Source: Sneathiella marina (lineage in GTDB: Bacteria > Pseudomonadota > Alphaproteobacteria > Sneathiellales > Sneathiellaceae). From it: a stretch of DNA of 64,000 nucleotides. Shown piece after piece: positions 27,944 through 36,803 of the stretch (its first letter is position 1; every line of letters starts with the position of its first letter). The notes beneath the pieces are model-generated. The model did not search any database. It was not told the DNA's origin and saw nothing but the letters and a program-made list of their open reading frames with translations. The stretch lies in the NCBI RefSeq assembly GCF_023746535.1, contig NZ_CP098747.1:874364-938363 (forward strand), written 5' to 3'. Both the position numbers and the translations under genes were made by a program.

Positions 27944-28993
27944 ATGGCAAACCAGGAAAAACCTGCTTTGACGGAAGAACGAAAACAGTTCTATGAGAAA
28001 ATTGATAAGGAGCATCTGGCACCTCTGTGGACTGTGCTGTCTGACCTTGTAACACCGGAACCAACGAGTGCCTGTGTCCCTCATCTTTGGCATTATGAAC
28101 CCCTTAGGCGCTATTTGCTGGAATCCGGAGGATTGATTACCGCAAAAGAGGCGGAAAGGCGGGTTCTTGTTTTGGAAAATCCTGGCATGCGCGGTACCAG
28201 TAAAATTACAACATCGCTCTATGCCGGCTTGCAACTGGTGTTACCAGGTGAAATCGCGCCAGCTCATAGACATACGCAATCCGCATTGCGTTTTGTCCTG
28301 GAGGGTGCAAATGCACATACGACGGTTGATGGCGAAAAGACGAATATGAACTTTGGAGATTTCGTAATCACGCCGCCAATGGCCTGGCATGATCATGGGA
28401 ACCAAAGCGAAGACCCCATGGTTTGGCTAGATGGTCTCGATATTCCCATGGTGTCCTTTTACGATGCATCTTTTGCGGAAGCTTTTGAGCAGGATGCGCA
28501 GCCTTTGAGCAAGGGGGTAGGGGATTCTCCCGCTCGATATGGCGCAAATATGCTGCCGGTGGATTTTGCCGCAAAAGGATTGGCCTCGCCGATTTTCAAT
28601 TACCCTTATGAGCGAAGCCGTGAAAGCCTTGACGTCATGAAGCGGCAAGAGGAATGGGATCCCTGTCATGGGCTCAAACTGCGATATATCAACCCGGTTG
28701 ATGGAGGCTTCGCCATGCCGACCATTGGAACTTACTTGCAACTATTGCCTAAAGGCTTTTCGACGGCACCCTATCGGTCAACGGATGCGACGGTTTATGT
28801 TGTAACGGAAGGAGCTGGGAAAACGACTGTCGATGGTCAGGAGTTTAATTGGGGACCGAAAGACATATTCGTTGTCCCTAGCTGGAAATGGAGTACACAT
28901 GTTGTCAGTGAAGAGGCCGTATTGTTTAGTTTTTCGGATCGAGCTGCACAACAAAAACTGGGATTCTGGCGGGAAGATCGCCAGAATAATTAA
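27944..28993 (+). CDS. Gentisate 1,2-dioxygenase
   Basis: A bicupin iron dioxygenase that opens gentisate to maleylpyruvate; 349 residues from the ATG at 27944, which has AGAGGA just upstream. A longer frame starting at 27899 would overlap the hydroxylase gene. The N-terminal cupin has the metal ligands in PAHRHTQSALRFVLEG and TPPMAWHDHGN. The C-terminal cupin is seen in AGKTTVDGQEFNWGPKDIF. It starts ten bases after the hydroxylase stop, so the two are co-expressed. Confidence 0.92.
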   Translation: MANQEKPALTEERKQFYEKIDKEHLAPLWTVLSDLVTPEPTSACVPHLWHYEPLRRYLLESGGLITAKEAERRVLVLENPGMRGTSKITTSLYAGLQLVLPGEIAPAHRHTQSALRFVLEGANAHTTVDGEKTNMNFGDFVITPPMAWHDHGNQSEDPMVWLDGLDIPMVSFYDASFAEAFEQDAQPLSKGVGDSPARYGANMLPVDFAAKGLASPIFNYPYERSRESLDVMKRQEEWDPCHGLKLRYINPVDGGFAMPTIGTYLQLLPKGFSTAPYRSTDATVYVVTEGAGKTTVDGQEFNWGPKDIFVVPSWKWSTHVVSEEAVLFSFSDRAAQQKLGFWREDRQNN

Positions 28994-29010
28994 TTGATAG
29001 AGGAAAAAGT

Positions 29011-29355
29011 ATGAGTATTGAACGTATCGGTGTCGGAACCCGGATGAGCCAAGCAGTTATTCATGGCAACACGGTTTATCTTGCAGGACAGGTTGGCGTC
29101 GCGGGAGAGAGCGTTACAGCGCAAACAGAAGTGATATTGGGTAAAATTGAAACTCTGTTGGCAAAAGCGGGCTCGGATAAGTCGAAGCTTCTGCAGGCAA
29201 CTATTTGGCTGAAAGACATGAAGGATTTCGCGGAAATGAACGCTGTCTGGGATGCCTGGATTGATCCGGATAATCCGCCAACCCGGGCCTGCGGCGAGAG
29301 CGCACTTGCCACCCCGGATTACACGGTTGAAATTATTGTGGTCGCAGCCAAGTAA
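29011..29355 (+). CDS. RidA-family protein
   Basis: A 114-residue member of the YjgF/YER057c/UK114 (RidA) family, whose founding member hydrolyses reactive enamines and imines. Typical features are VYLAGQVG near the N-terminus, the subunit-interface strand ATIWLKDMKDFAEMNAVW, and the C-terminal RACGESALATPDYTVEI with the conserved Arg. It is 17 bases after the gentisate dioxygenase gene, so it belongs to the same operon. A role in clearing a reactive intermediate of the pathway is only a guess. Confidence 0.9.
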   Translation: MSIERIGVGTRMSQAVIHGNTVYLAGQVGVAGESVTAQTEVILGKIETLLAKAGSDKSKLLQATIWLKDMKDFAEMNAVWDAWIDPDNPPTRACGESALATPDYTVEIIVVAAK

Positions 29356-29368
29356 GGAACGAACTGGA

Positions 29369-29393
29369 CGCTGAGGAACTTAGTTCCTCAGCG
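29369..29393. other. 25-bp palindrome at the convergent ends of ridA and the HAD-ECH gene
   Basis: Arms CGCTGAGGAACT (29369-29380) and AGTTCCTCAGCG (29382-29393) form a perfect 12-bp inverted repeat with a single central base. The TAA stop of the minus-strand gene (29380-29382) lies at the tip. No U tract follows on either strand, so it may be a transcript-end stabiliser or a factor-dependent terminator. Confidence 0.5.
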
Positions 29394-31680
29394 ATTTACC
29401 CGTATCGAGCATACTGACGATCCGGGCTTGAGTTTCCGGTGTCTTGGCTAGAATAAGAAAGGCTTTCCGCTCCGCATTGAACAAATCCTGCTCGCTTGCA
29501 AGCGTGCCTGGTTCACAGTCGCCGCCGCTGACGATCCGGCCGATTTCCGTGCCGACCGTGACATCATGGGCCATAATCATGCCCTTGTCCTTTGCCGTGT
29601 TAAGCCAATCCTGCATTTTATCAAAGGAGGGTTTGCCTGCGAGAGGAATTGGTGCGCGTGCCGGTGCTTTCTTTATGTTCGGCAATACCGTAAGGGCGGA
29701 GCTTAGCAATCTATCCCGGTTCATCAGAAATTCGTCGTTTTGCCTCAACATGGCTTGCTGCTTTGCGAGAACCGGAGAGGTGGCTGTGCGGCCCATCCCG
29801 ATGTTCATAAAGGCATTCCAGGCAGCTTTTTCCATATCCCCGGTTTTCTCATACCACCGATAGAGATTTTCCTTGCAACCCCCGCCGCCCGGAACAACAC
29901 CAACCAGTGATTCCACCAATCCCATTACTGAATTTGAATGGCAAATGACATGATCTGCATGCAGAACAACTTCAAATCCGCCCCCGATGGAAAGGCCTGA
30001 TGGTGCGACGACTACCGGGAGCGCGCACTCCCGCATGGCAAGGACAATTTGCTGGAAATCACGATCCAGAAATTGATCAAGCCCGGCATAATCTTCATTT
30101 TCAAAGAACGATCTGACACCGCCGAGATTCACACCACAGGAGAAATGCTGCGCATCATTATGTACAATTACCCCATTTAGATTCTTGTTCGGTGCTTGTG
30201 TGACGGCATCATTCAAAATACGCATGGAGTCACCATCCAACGCATTCGCCTTGCTATGGAATTCGACAACAGCGGCGCCTTCATACTCAAACCAACTGGC
30301 AGAGCTGTTTTCATTTTGTGCTTTGAGGGTTTGGCGGACTTCAGAAAACCGCAAGACCCCATCGGCTCTGAGTAAAGGGCGCAATGAGCCGTGATCCCAT
30401 CTGTTCTTAAGGATATTGTTCTCGACGGCGTAGAAACTGGAACCCCGAGCCTTCTGAAGAAAGGGAGGAATTTCTGACCCCTCCAATTCCAGTCGATCTA
30501 TAAACCGATCAACACCGATCTGATCGATAAGTTCGAACGGACCATGTATCCAGTTATATCCAAGCTTCATGGCATCATCGATCGGAACCGGATCCTCACC
30601 AATTTCAGGAATAAGAGATGCCGCATAGCAAAGCGTTTGTGATAAGACTCGCCAGGTGTAGTCGCCATATCGGCTGTTGTCATTAAACAGCTCCACGACG
30701 CCATCACGTTCCGCACGCGCTGCAAGTGGTAAATCCAGTCTTTCGAAATCGACATATTCGCCACTTTCAAGATCCAGGACTTGTCGCTCCCCTTCTTTTT
30801 CCCGGTAAAATCCCTGTCCGGATTTGTTGCCTTTCTGGCCATCTGCAATCATCTTCGTCATCAAGGGAAGAGGGTTGCCATATTTGTGAAAGGCATCATG
30901 CGCAGGTAATATATTGACGAGGCTTTGTGCCACATCTGCCATCAGATCTATACCGATCAAGTCATAAAGACCAAACACGCCGGTTTTTGGAATACCCATA
31001 GGTCGCGAAAAGAGCGCGTCTGCCTCTGTTGGGGAAAGCCCCATATCAAAAGCAGTATGCAAGGCGCATTGAATGGCAAAAACGCCAACGCGATTTCCAA
31101 GAAAGCCTGGTGTATCCGCGCATATGACAACGCCTTTGCCAAGACGCTGTTCGCAAAAGGTGTCGAACATCTTAATAATATCGTCACGGGTATGTTCTCC
31201 GCGCACCAGTTCCAGAAGGCGCATAAACCGGACTGGATTAAAGAAATGTGTAATGGCAAAGCGTTCTGCGAAGGATTTTGGTAAACCTTCTGTCAGCAAC
31301 CGGATAGGAATTGTCGAGGTGTTTGAGGTGACGATAACATCGTCGCGGCATGTCTCGTTTAACCGTCGATACAGGTCCTGTTTGATATCAAGCCGTTCAA
31401 CAATAGCCTCTGCTACCCAGTCGCAATCTGCCAGTTTGTGGAAATCATCCCGCGTATTGCCAATCTCGATGCGGTTGCCGGCTTCATCACTCATCAATCC
31501 AGGGGATGCGGGATCTCGCAAACGGTCCATACCCCGTTCCGCTAGCGCGTTTACGGACGCGCCTTCACTTGGCAGATCCAACAACAAAACATTAACTCCG
31601 GCATTGGCGACTTGTCCTGCAATGCCGGCACCCATGGTGCCCGCGCCAATGACGGCAACTTTTCTAATTTCTTTCGTCAC
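29380..31680 (-). CDS. 3-hydroxyacyl-CoA dehydrogenase / enoyl-CoA hydratase fusion
   Basis: A 766-residue bifunctional protein with the dehydrogenase first: NAD motif VAVIGAGTMGAGIAGQVANAG (residues 8-28), the HAD catalytic region ITHFFNPVRFM, and two C-terminal HAD modules. The last third is a crotonase domain with SIGGGFEVVLHAD and GLVESLVGVVPGGGG; both glutamates that act in enoyl-CoA hydratases (in GGFE and LVE) are present. This order is the reverse of FadB. It hydrates enoyl-CoA and oxidises the 3-hydroxyacyl-CoA. It is last in the dmdA operon, two bases after the hydrolase gene, where its hydratase half could act on a DMSP-derived acyl-CoA. Confidence 0.9.
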   Translation of the reverse strand: MTKEIRKVAVIGAGTMGAGIAGQVANAGVNVLLLDLPSEGASVNALAERGMDRLRDPASPGLMSDEAGNRIEIGNTRDDFHKLADCDWVAEAIVERLDIKQDLYRRLNETCRDDVIVTSNTSTIPIRLLTEGLPKSFAERFAITHFFNPVRFMRLLELVRGEHTRDDIIKMFDTFCEQRLGKGVVICADTPGFLGNRVGVFAIQCALHTAFDMGLSPTEADALFSRPMGIPKTGVFGLYDLIGIDLMADVAQSLVNILPAHDAFHKYGNPLPLMTKMIADGQKGNKSGQGFYREKEGERQVLDLESGEYVDFERLDLPLAARAERDGVVELFNDNSRYGDYTWRVLSQTLCYAASLIPEIGEDPVPIDDAMKLGYNWIHGPFELIDQIGVDRFIDRLELEGSEIPPFLQKARGSSFYAVENNILKNRWDHGSLRPLLRADGVLRFSEVRQTLKAQNENSSASWFEYEGAAVVEFHSKANALDGDSMRILNDAVTQAPNKNLNGVIVHNDAQHFSCGVNLGGVRSFFENEDYAGLDQFLDRDFQQIVLAMRECALPVVVAPSGLSIGGGFEVVLHADHVICHSNSVMGLVESLVGVVPGGGGCKENLYRWYEKTGDMEKAAWNAFMNIGMGRTATSPVLAKQQAMLRQNDEFLMNRDRLLSSALTVLPNIKKAPARAPIPLAGKPSFDKMQDWLNTAKDKGMIMAHDVTVGTEIGRIVSGGDCEPGTLASEQDLFNAERKAFLILAKTPETQARIVSMLDTGKSLRN

Positions 31681-31682
31681 GC

Positions 31683-32477
31683 TTATTTTTCCTCAAGTGA
31701 TTGGATAAAAGTCCCCATGGCTTCGAGACATTGAACCGGAGCTTCAACCGGCAGCATGTGCCCTGCATTTTTCAGGACCGTTGCTTTGACGTCGAGGTCG
31801 ACCGCAAGGGCCAATCCGGCTTTAACCGGCGTCATTTTATCTTCAGCTGCAAGAATAACATGGGTTGGGCATTTAATTTCCCTGGAGCGTTCAGCCCCGA
31901 GTGAATATTCACTGCAGGCGATGAGATCTTTCGCGAGAGGGTTTGACGACATAATTTGATGGCCTATGGCAATTGGTTGTTGGCCTGGGACAGGGCTCAT
32001 GCCCATTTGTGTGCGTTGTCCGAACCCCCATTGAAGCATCATTCCAGCTGCTGTATCCGGGGATTTTTGAGCCGTTTCAATGAGCGCGGGATTAACCGGA
32101 ATAGACGCCGCCGTCGCAACCGCGGTAATTGACTGAAGGCGATTACCCAGCCCTGCAGCAGCTTCCAAAGCAATAAGAAATCCCTGCGAATGTCCGACCA
32201 AATGCACATATTCGGCACCCGCAGCCTCAACCACTTTCACCAACCAGCTTCCCATAGCTTCGACACTGTCCAACGGCTCTCCAGACGACAGGCTGTGACC
32301 TGGTAGATCCGGTGCCAGAACGGAAAAACCATGGAAGGCAAAATAGCGGGTTTGCAAGGCCCAGGCCCGATGATCCATTCCGGCGCCGTGAAGGAAAACG
32401 ATTGTCGGCTTACTCTTGTCAAACTCAACTCCGCCTGTTGCCGCAAATATTTCTTGATTATTAACTGTTAAATACAT
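31683..32477 (-). CDS. Alpha/beta-fold hydrolase
   Basis: A 264-residue cytoplasmic hydrolase. The oxyanion motif is VFLHGAGMDH, the nucleophile elbow GHSQG (HLVGHSQGFLIAL), the acid Asp in ILAAEDKMTPVKAG and the His in NAGHMLPVEAP, so the triad is complete. The substrate is unknown; an ester or thioester is possible given its place between metY and the HAD-ECH gene, with gaps of only three and two bases. Confidence 0.87.
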   Translation of the reverse strand: MYLTVNNQEIFAATGGVEFDKSKPTIVFLHGAGMDHRAWALQTRYFAFHGFSVLAPDLPGHSLSSGEPLDSVEAMGSWLVKVVEAAGAEYVHLVGHSQGFLIALEAAAGLGNRLQSITAVATAASIPVNPALIETAQKSPDTAAGMMLQWGFGQRTQMGMSPVPGQQPIAIGHQIMSSNPLAKDLIACSEYSLGAERSREIKCPTHVILAAEDKMTPVKAGLALAVDLDVKATVLKNAGHMLPVEAPVQCLEAMGTFIQSLEEK

Positions 32478-32480
32478 TTC

Positions 32481-33794
32481 CTAATTACCTGCTTTCGCAA
32501 CGGCTTTAGCAGCCGCTTTTATGCTGGAGGCAAAATCAGCCTTAATATCTTTGAATGTTTCGATACCAACCGATACCCGGATCATGTCCGGACTTAGTCC
32601 TCCCGCCCTCATGGCTTCATCATCCAGGCGCGAATGTGTCGTACTTGCCGGATGAAGAACCAAGGTTCGAGCATCGCCAACATTCGCCAAATGTGAGGAG
32701 ATTTTGACATTTTCAATAAATTTTGCGCCAGCGTCACGGCCACCTTTCAAACCAAAACAAAGCATTGACCCTGCTCCTTCAGGGAAGAGTTGTTTCGCCA
32801 GGTCATAAGTCGGGCTTCCGTCTAGGTCCGGGTGATTTACCCAGGCAACGTCCTCATGATTTGCTAACCACTGTGAAAGAGCCTGAGCATTGGCAACATG
32901 TTGTTTCATACGCAGGCTGAGTGTTTCCAGCCCTTGCAGAAAGAGGAACGCTGAATTCGGGCTCATGGAAGGGCCAATATTCAACATGGTTTCAACCCGT
33001 ATCCGCATGGAAAGCGCTGATGGGCCGAACTCGTCCCAAAAACGAATACCGTGGTAAGGCTCGAACGGTTCAGTCATGGTCGGGAAACGACCGCTTGCCT
33101 TCCAATCAAAACTCCCTCCGTCGATAACGACGCCGCCAATGGCCAGGCCATGCCCTCCTATCCATTTGGTGACGGAATGGATTACCACATCGGCACCATG
33201 CTCAAGGGGATGGCAAAGAGCTGGGGTTGCGAAGGTTGCATCGACGACCAAAGGGATACCGGATGCGTGAGCAACTTCAGAGATCATGGGAAGGTTTGAC
33301 ACCTCAAGACCAGGGTTTCCAATGGATTCGCAGAATACCATTTTTGTATTGTCTTGAATTGCGGCTGCTAGTGCTTCTTTGTCGTTTATTGAAACGAACG
33401 TGCATTCGATGCCAAATCGTTTGAATGTATTTTGGAAAAGGGTAACGCTGGATCCATATATCTGCGACGCGCAGACGATGTGATCTCCGGCGGAACATAA
33501 GCTAATAACTGTTGCGAATATTGCACTCATACCTGAAGCAGTGCACACAGCGCCAACACCGCCTTCCAAGGCGGCCAGCCTTTGTTCCAACGTCGCGACT
33601 GTTGGATTAGTCAAGCGGCTGTATATGTGCCCCCCTTTTTCCAGATTGAAAAGGGCTGATCCTTCGTCGACACTGTCAAATACATAGGAGGTTGTCTGAT
33701 AAATGGGTACGGCACGCGCACCATGTTCCGCTTCCGGCTGATATCCACTATGCAAGGCGATGGTATCCGGACCCAGAAATGAAGATTTAGTCAT
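32481..33794 (-). CDS. metY: O-acetylhomoserine sulfhydrylase (MetY type)
   Basis: A PLP enzyme of 437 residues in the Cys/Met metabolism family. The PLP lysine is in HSVTKWIGGHG, and the start ALHSGYQPEAEHGARAVPIY, the block YSRLTNPTVATLEQRLAALEGG and the overall length fit O-acetylhomoserine aminocarboxypropyltransferases rather than the shorter cystathionine gamma-synthases. MetY uses sulfide to make homocysteine, and some members accept methanethiol to make methionine directly. It lies three bases from both neighbours; its place next to dmdA, whose pathway releases methanethiol, is suggestive. Confidence 0.9.
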   Translation of the reverse strand: MTKSSFLGPDTIALHSGYQPEAEHGARAVPIYQTTSYVFDSVDEGSALFNLEKGGHIYSRLTNPTVATLEQRLAALEGGVGAVCTASGMSAIFATVISLCSAGDHIVCASQIYGSSVTLFQNTFKRFGIECTFVSINDKEALAAAIQDNTKMVFCESIGNPGLEVSNLPMISEVAHASGIPLVVDATFATPALCHPLEHGADVVIHSVTKWIGGHGLAIGGVVIDGGSFDWKASGRFPTMTEPFEPYHGIRFWDEFGPSALSMRIRVETMLNIGPSMSPNSAFLFLQGLETLSLRMKQHVANAQALSQWLANHEDVAWVNHPDLDGSPTYDLAKQLFPEGAGSMLCFGLKGGRDAGAKFIENVKISSHLANVGDARTLVLHPASTTHSRLDDEAMRAGGLSPDMIRVSVGIETFKDIKADFASSIKAAAKAVAKAGN

Positions 33795-33797
33795 TAG

Positions 33798-34913
33798 TTA
33801 TCCTTTTAAGCCGAGAGCCTCAAAATCAAACGGTAATTTTGTTACTCGAGCTTGCTTGAGCCCGTCATTACTGCGGACATGAACATGCGTTCGTGAAGAA
33901 ATAGCGGATAAATCACATAACGCAAAGGCTAATTGTGACTGGTATCGAGGTGACCAAACCATCGAAGTGATTTCTCCGATCACGAAATCATCCTGATAAA
34001 TGAGATTATCCGAGAAATCGACCTGCTCGTTTACAACAATCCCGACCAGCTTCTTTTTTGGGTTTCGCTTGCGAAGTGCGGTAATGCTAAGGCTATCAAT
34101 CCTCGCGTCAAGGCTGACATACTGATCGAGACCAACCTCAAATGGTGTTGTGTCAAAACTCATATCACTGCCAAAGGAAAGGAGGCCGCTTTCCATTCGT
34201 TCGATCTGATTTGGACAACCGGGACCAACATTCAGGTCTTTACCTACCCGGAAAAGTTCGTCCCAAAGATCGCGGCCCAAATCAGGATCATTTACATAGA
34301 TTTCAAATCCGCCTTGTTTGCTCCAACCGGAGCGGGCAACCAACATTTCCGTCCCCTTGTAGGCCAGCATTTTATATCGAAAGAAACGAATATCATTTAC
34401 TTCTTTTCCAAAAACCCGGGCGGTCAGTTCTTCGGCCTTTGGACCTTGAATGCCCAATGGCCAAATGTCAGGCTCGCAAATTTGTACGTCAAAATCCATG
34501 CCGGTCGCCAAACCTTTCGCCCAAAGCATGACATCGGTGTCCGCAATCGAAAGCCACCAATGATTGTCGTTATGTTTGATTGCAATAGGATCATTGATCA
34601 TTCCACCGGTTTCATCACAAAGCGGAATATAAAAACACATGCCGGTTTTTGCCTTGGATAAATCTCTGGGTGTCATTTTCTGCACGAGTTTTTGTGCGTC
34701 CGGCCCGATGATTTCCACCTGGCGTTCGCAAGACACATCCCAGATTTGTACATATTCACATAAATGCCAGTAATCCTCTTCTAAACTTCGAAAGACTGTT
34801 GGCAGCAGCATGTGATTGTAAACAGTATACCCTTTTACCCCGCAGGCTTCGACGCGGCTTGTAAATGGGGTTGAACGGAGTCGTTTTGACGTTGTGATTT
34901 GTGGCGTCATCAT
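33798..34913 (-). CDS. dmdA: Dimethylsulfoniopropionate demethylase
   Basis: DmdA moves a methyl group from dimethylsulfoniopropionate (DMSP) to tetrahydrofolate, giving methylmercaptopropionate. The protein has 371 residues and a GcvT-like fold. Stretches such as GVKGYTVYNHMLLPTVF, IQGPKAEELTARVFG, ARSGWSKQGGFEIYV and GPGCPNQIERMESGLLS match, from memory, the DmdA of SAR11 and Ruegeria nearly residue for residue, unlike ordinary aminomethyltransferases. A related GcvT-type demethylase is the main alternative. It sits three bases upstream of metY and 36 bases downstream of the eamA gene. Confidence 0.87.
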   Translation of the reverse strand: MMTPQITTSKRLRSTPFTSRVEACGVKGYTVYNHMLLPTVFRSLEEDYWHLCEYVQIWDVSCERQVEIIGPDAQKLVQKMTPRDLSKAKTGMCFYIPLCDETGGMINDPIAIKHNDNHWWLSIADTDVMLWAKGLATGMDFDVQICEPDIWPLGIQGPKAEELTARVFGKEVNDIRFFRYKMLAYKGTEMLVARSGWSKQGGFEIYVNDPDLGRDLWDELFRVGKDLNVGPGCPNQIERMESGLLSFGSDMSFDTTPFEVGLDQYVSLDARIDSLSITALRKRNPKKKLVGIVVNEQVDFSDNLIYQDDFVIGEITSMVWSPRYQSQLAFALCDLSAISSRTHVHVRSNDGLKQARVTKLPFDFEALGLKG

Positions 34914-34949
34914 AGCCTCACATAATTAAAGCGGACATGGAACAAGCTC

Positions 34950-35861
34950 TTAAAGCGCTCGCTTTACTCTCTGTGAGTTTCCATCAGTTTTTTGCCATAA
35001 TGATATCATGAGACCGACAGCCACGAATACAGAGCCGACGATGTCCTGGATTGTAAGGGGTTGTGCTATAAATATTGCGCCGAATACAGCGGCGCTTATG
35101 GGACTAATGCCCATAAATACTGTTACGTTTGACGGTAACATATGCTTCAGAGCAAAGAGCCAGGCAAAATACCCGGCACCACTGCAAATACCGATAAAAA
35201 GGAAGGTTAGCCAAATTGACGCGTCAAACCCGGTCAAAGTGTCGAAATGTCCTTCATAAAAAACAGCGGCGAGGAGAAAGATAACAGAAGCTGCCATGGC
35301 CATAATGCTTACCTGCACAGTGGGGTAGCGCTGCAAATAGGGCTTGTAAAAAACGGAGCAAATTGCTCCTGTGAGGGCACTCAGGAACGCAGCACCGATC
35401 CCAAGCCAGCCTTTTGGCTCTAGTTCGGTAGTAAATGCCGTAAATCCGACTGCAAATGAGACGCCGATTATGGTAATGACAATGCCAGCCAATTTACGCA
35501 ATGTAAAAACTTCCTGACCTAACATGACGGCGATTAACATGGTCAGGAGAGGAAGGGTCGCAAAAATAAGAACAGCTAATCCCACGTCTATATGGATGAT
35601 TGAATAGTTAAGCAGAACGATCAAAATGGCAAATTGAAATATTCCGAGCAAAGCTATGGGAATAAAGTCTTTCTTTCGTACCTTGAGCCAGTGGCCACTG
35701 ACGGCAAGTGGTAGTAAAAATAAAACGGCAATAAGGTAGCGCATAAAAGCGATGGTGGCCGGCCCGACATCTTCTGCGATAGATCCGGTTGCTACCAAAG
35801 CGATACCGACTATGAGGGCACTTATGGTCGCTGCTACCAGCGCCCATCGTTGTGGCGTCAC
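34950..35861 (-). CDS. EamA/DMT-family transporter
   Basis: A 303-residue inner-membrane protein with ten hydrophobic helices arranged as two EamA repeats (for example ATIAFMRYLIAVLFLLPLA in the first, GICSGAGYFAWLFALK in the second). The family moves varied metabolites, often outwards, and the substrate cannot be read from sequence. Its start overlaps the marR-gnat stop by four bases (ATGA), and dmdA follows after 36 bases, so it is the second gene of this operon and may handle a compound linked to DMSP or methionine. Confidence 0.86.
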   Translation of the reverse strand: MTPQRWALVAATISALIVGIALVATGSIAEDVGPATIAFMRYLIAVLFLLPLAVSGHWLKVRKKDFIPIALLGIFQFAILIVLLNYSIIHIDVGLAVLIFATLPLLTMLIAVMLGQEVFTLRKLAGIVITIIGVSFAVGFTAFTTELEPKGWLGIGAAFLSALTGAICSVFYKPYLQRYPTVQVSIMAMAASVIFLLAAVFYEGHFDTLTGFDASIWLTFLFIGICSGAGYFAWLFALKHMLPSNVTVFMGISPISAAVFGAIFIAQPLTIQDIVGSVFVAVGLMISLWQKTDGNSQRVKRAL

Positions 35862-36781
35862 AATGTGAGGTCCCAGGTTTGACCGACGAGTTCTTGACCA
35901 AAACTAACGTGTTTTTCCTCGTGAACCAGTTGGAAGCCTGCCTCGATATAAAGCTTGATAGCCGCTGTGAGGATGTCATTCGTCCACAATGTTACTTTTT
36001 TATATCCGGCTTTTCGGGCGAAGTTTAGGCATTCGCTGATTAAGCTCCGGCCGACGCCCTCGCCGCGTGCTTCTGCACTAACATAGAGCATTCTGAGCTT
36101 GGCCGTATGGTCATCTTTGCGGACCAGAAAAATAGATCCGAGAATATGCCCCTCTCTTTCAGCAACCCAACAATGTTCTTTATCAGGATTATGGTCTTCA
36201 AGAAAATTTCCCGCAATCTGGGCCACCATCGCTTCAAACCTGCCATCAAAATCATACTCTTCGGCATAGAGTTTTCCATGGGAGTGAATAATCCAACCAA
36301 TATCGCCAGGCTGATGAGACCGGATAAGAACGGGATTTGGGGCAGGGGCATCATCGCCTAATATCGACAAAATGGACCTCATGGAACGCAATAGTTCCTT
36401 TTTTTGCGGATCCGTTAAGCGAGAAAGAACGGTATCAACCTCTTTTTGCGAGGATTTGAGAAACGGTATGAAAGTTGCGCGTCCAAGATTGGTCAAGGAT
36501 AGGATAGTTTTACGTCGGTCAGAAAGGTTCGGCGCTGTTTTGACTAATCTCTTCGTTTTAAATTTTTTTATGATTCGACTTAAGTAAGCAGGATCAAGTG
36601 ACAGATCTTTGTTTAGTGATGCTGCCGTCAGATTATCCCCTGCATATAATTCGTAGAGAATACGCATTTCTGTAAGGGTGAAATCACTGTTTAACAAGCC
36701 CTCATTGAGGGCGCCGACATGCCGGGTGTAGAATCTGTTGAAATGTCGAATTGCATCGATATCTGATAGGGAATTTTTCAT
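35858..36781 (-). CDS. MarR-type regulator fused to a GNAT acetyltransferase
   Basis: A 307-residue two-domain protein. Residues 1-150 are a MarR winged helix (AGDNLTAASLNKDLSLDPAYLSRIIKKF, then the wing DLSDRRKTILSLT). Residues 155-305 are a GNAT N-acetyltransferase with the acetyl-CoA loop ARGEGVGRSLI and the C-terminal AAIKLYIEAGFQLVHEEKH. The fusion is a recognised family, but its ligands are mostly unknown. It is the first gene of the dmdA operon and lies directly below a 31-bp palindrome that overlaps the promoter, so autoregulation is likely. Confidence 0.9.
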   Translation of the reverse strand: MKNSLSDIDAIRHFNRFYTRHVGALNEGLLNSDFTLTEMRILYELYAGDNLTAASLNKDLSLDPAYLSRIIKKFKTKRLVKTAPNLSDRRKTILSLTNLGRATFIPFLKSSQKEVDTVLSRLTDPQKKELLRSMRSILSILGDDAPAPNPVLIRSHQPGDIGWIIHSHGKLYAEEYDFDGRFEAMVAQIAGNFLEDHNPDKEHCWVAEREGHILGSIFLVRKDDHTAKLRMLYVSAEARGEGVGRSLISECLNFARKAGYKKVTLWTNDILTAAIKLYIEAGFQLVHEEKHVSFGQELVGQTWDLTL

Positions 36782-36803
36782 TGATTTCTCCGATATCAGA
36801 CAT

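Noticed and set aside
27539-28234. Minus-strand open frame of about 231 codons over the hydroxylase/gentisate dioxygenase junction
   Set aside because: Both plus-strand genes have full sets of catalytic motifs, and this frame has none.
32481-33794. SAM riboswitch control of metY
   Set aside because: metY has only a three-base gap to dmdA, so there is no room for a leader; control must come from the operon promoter.
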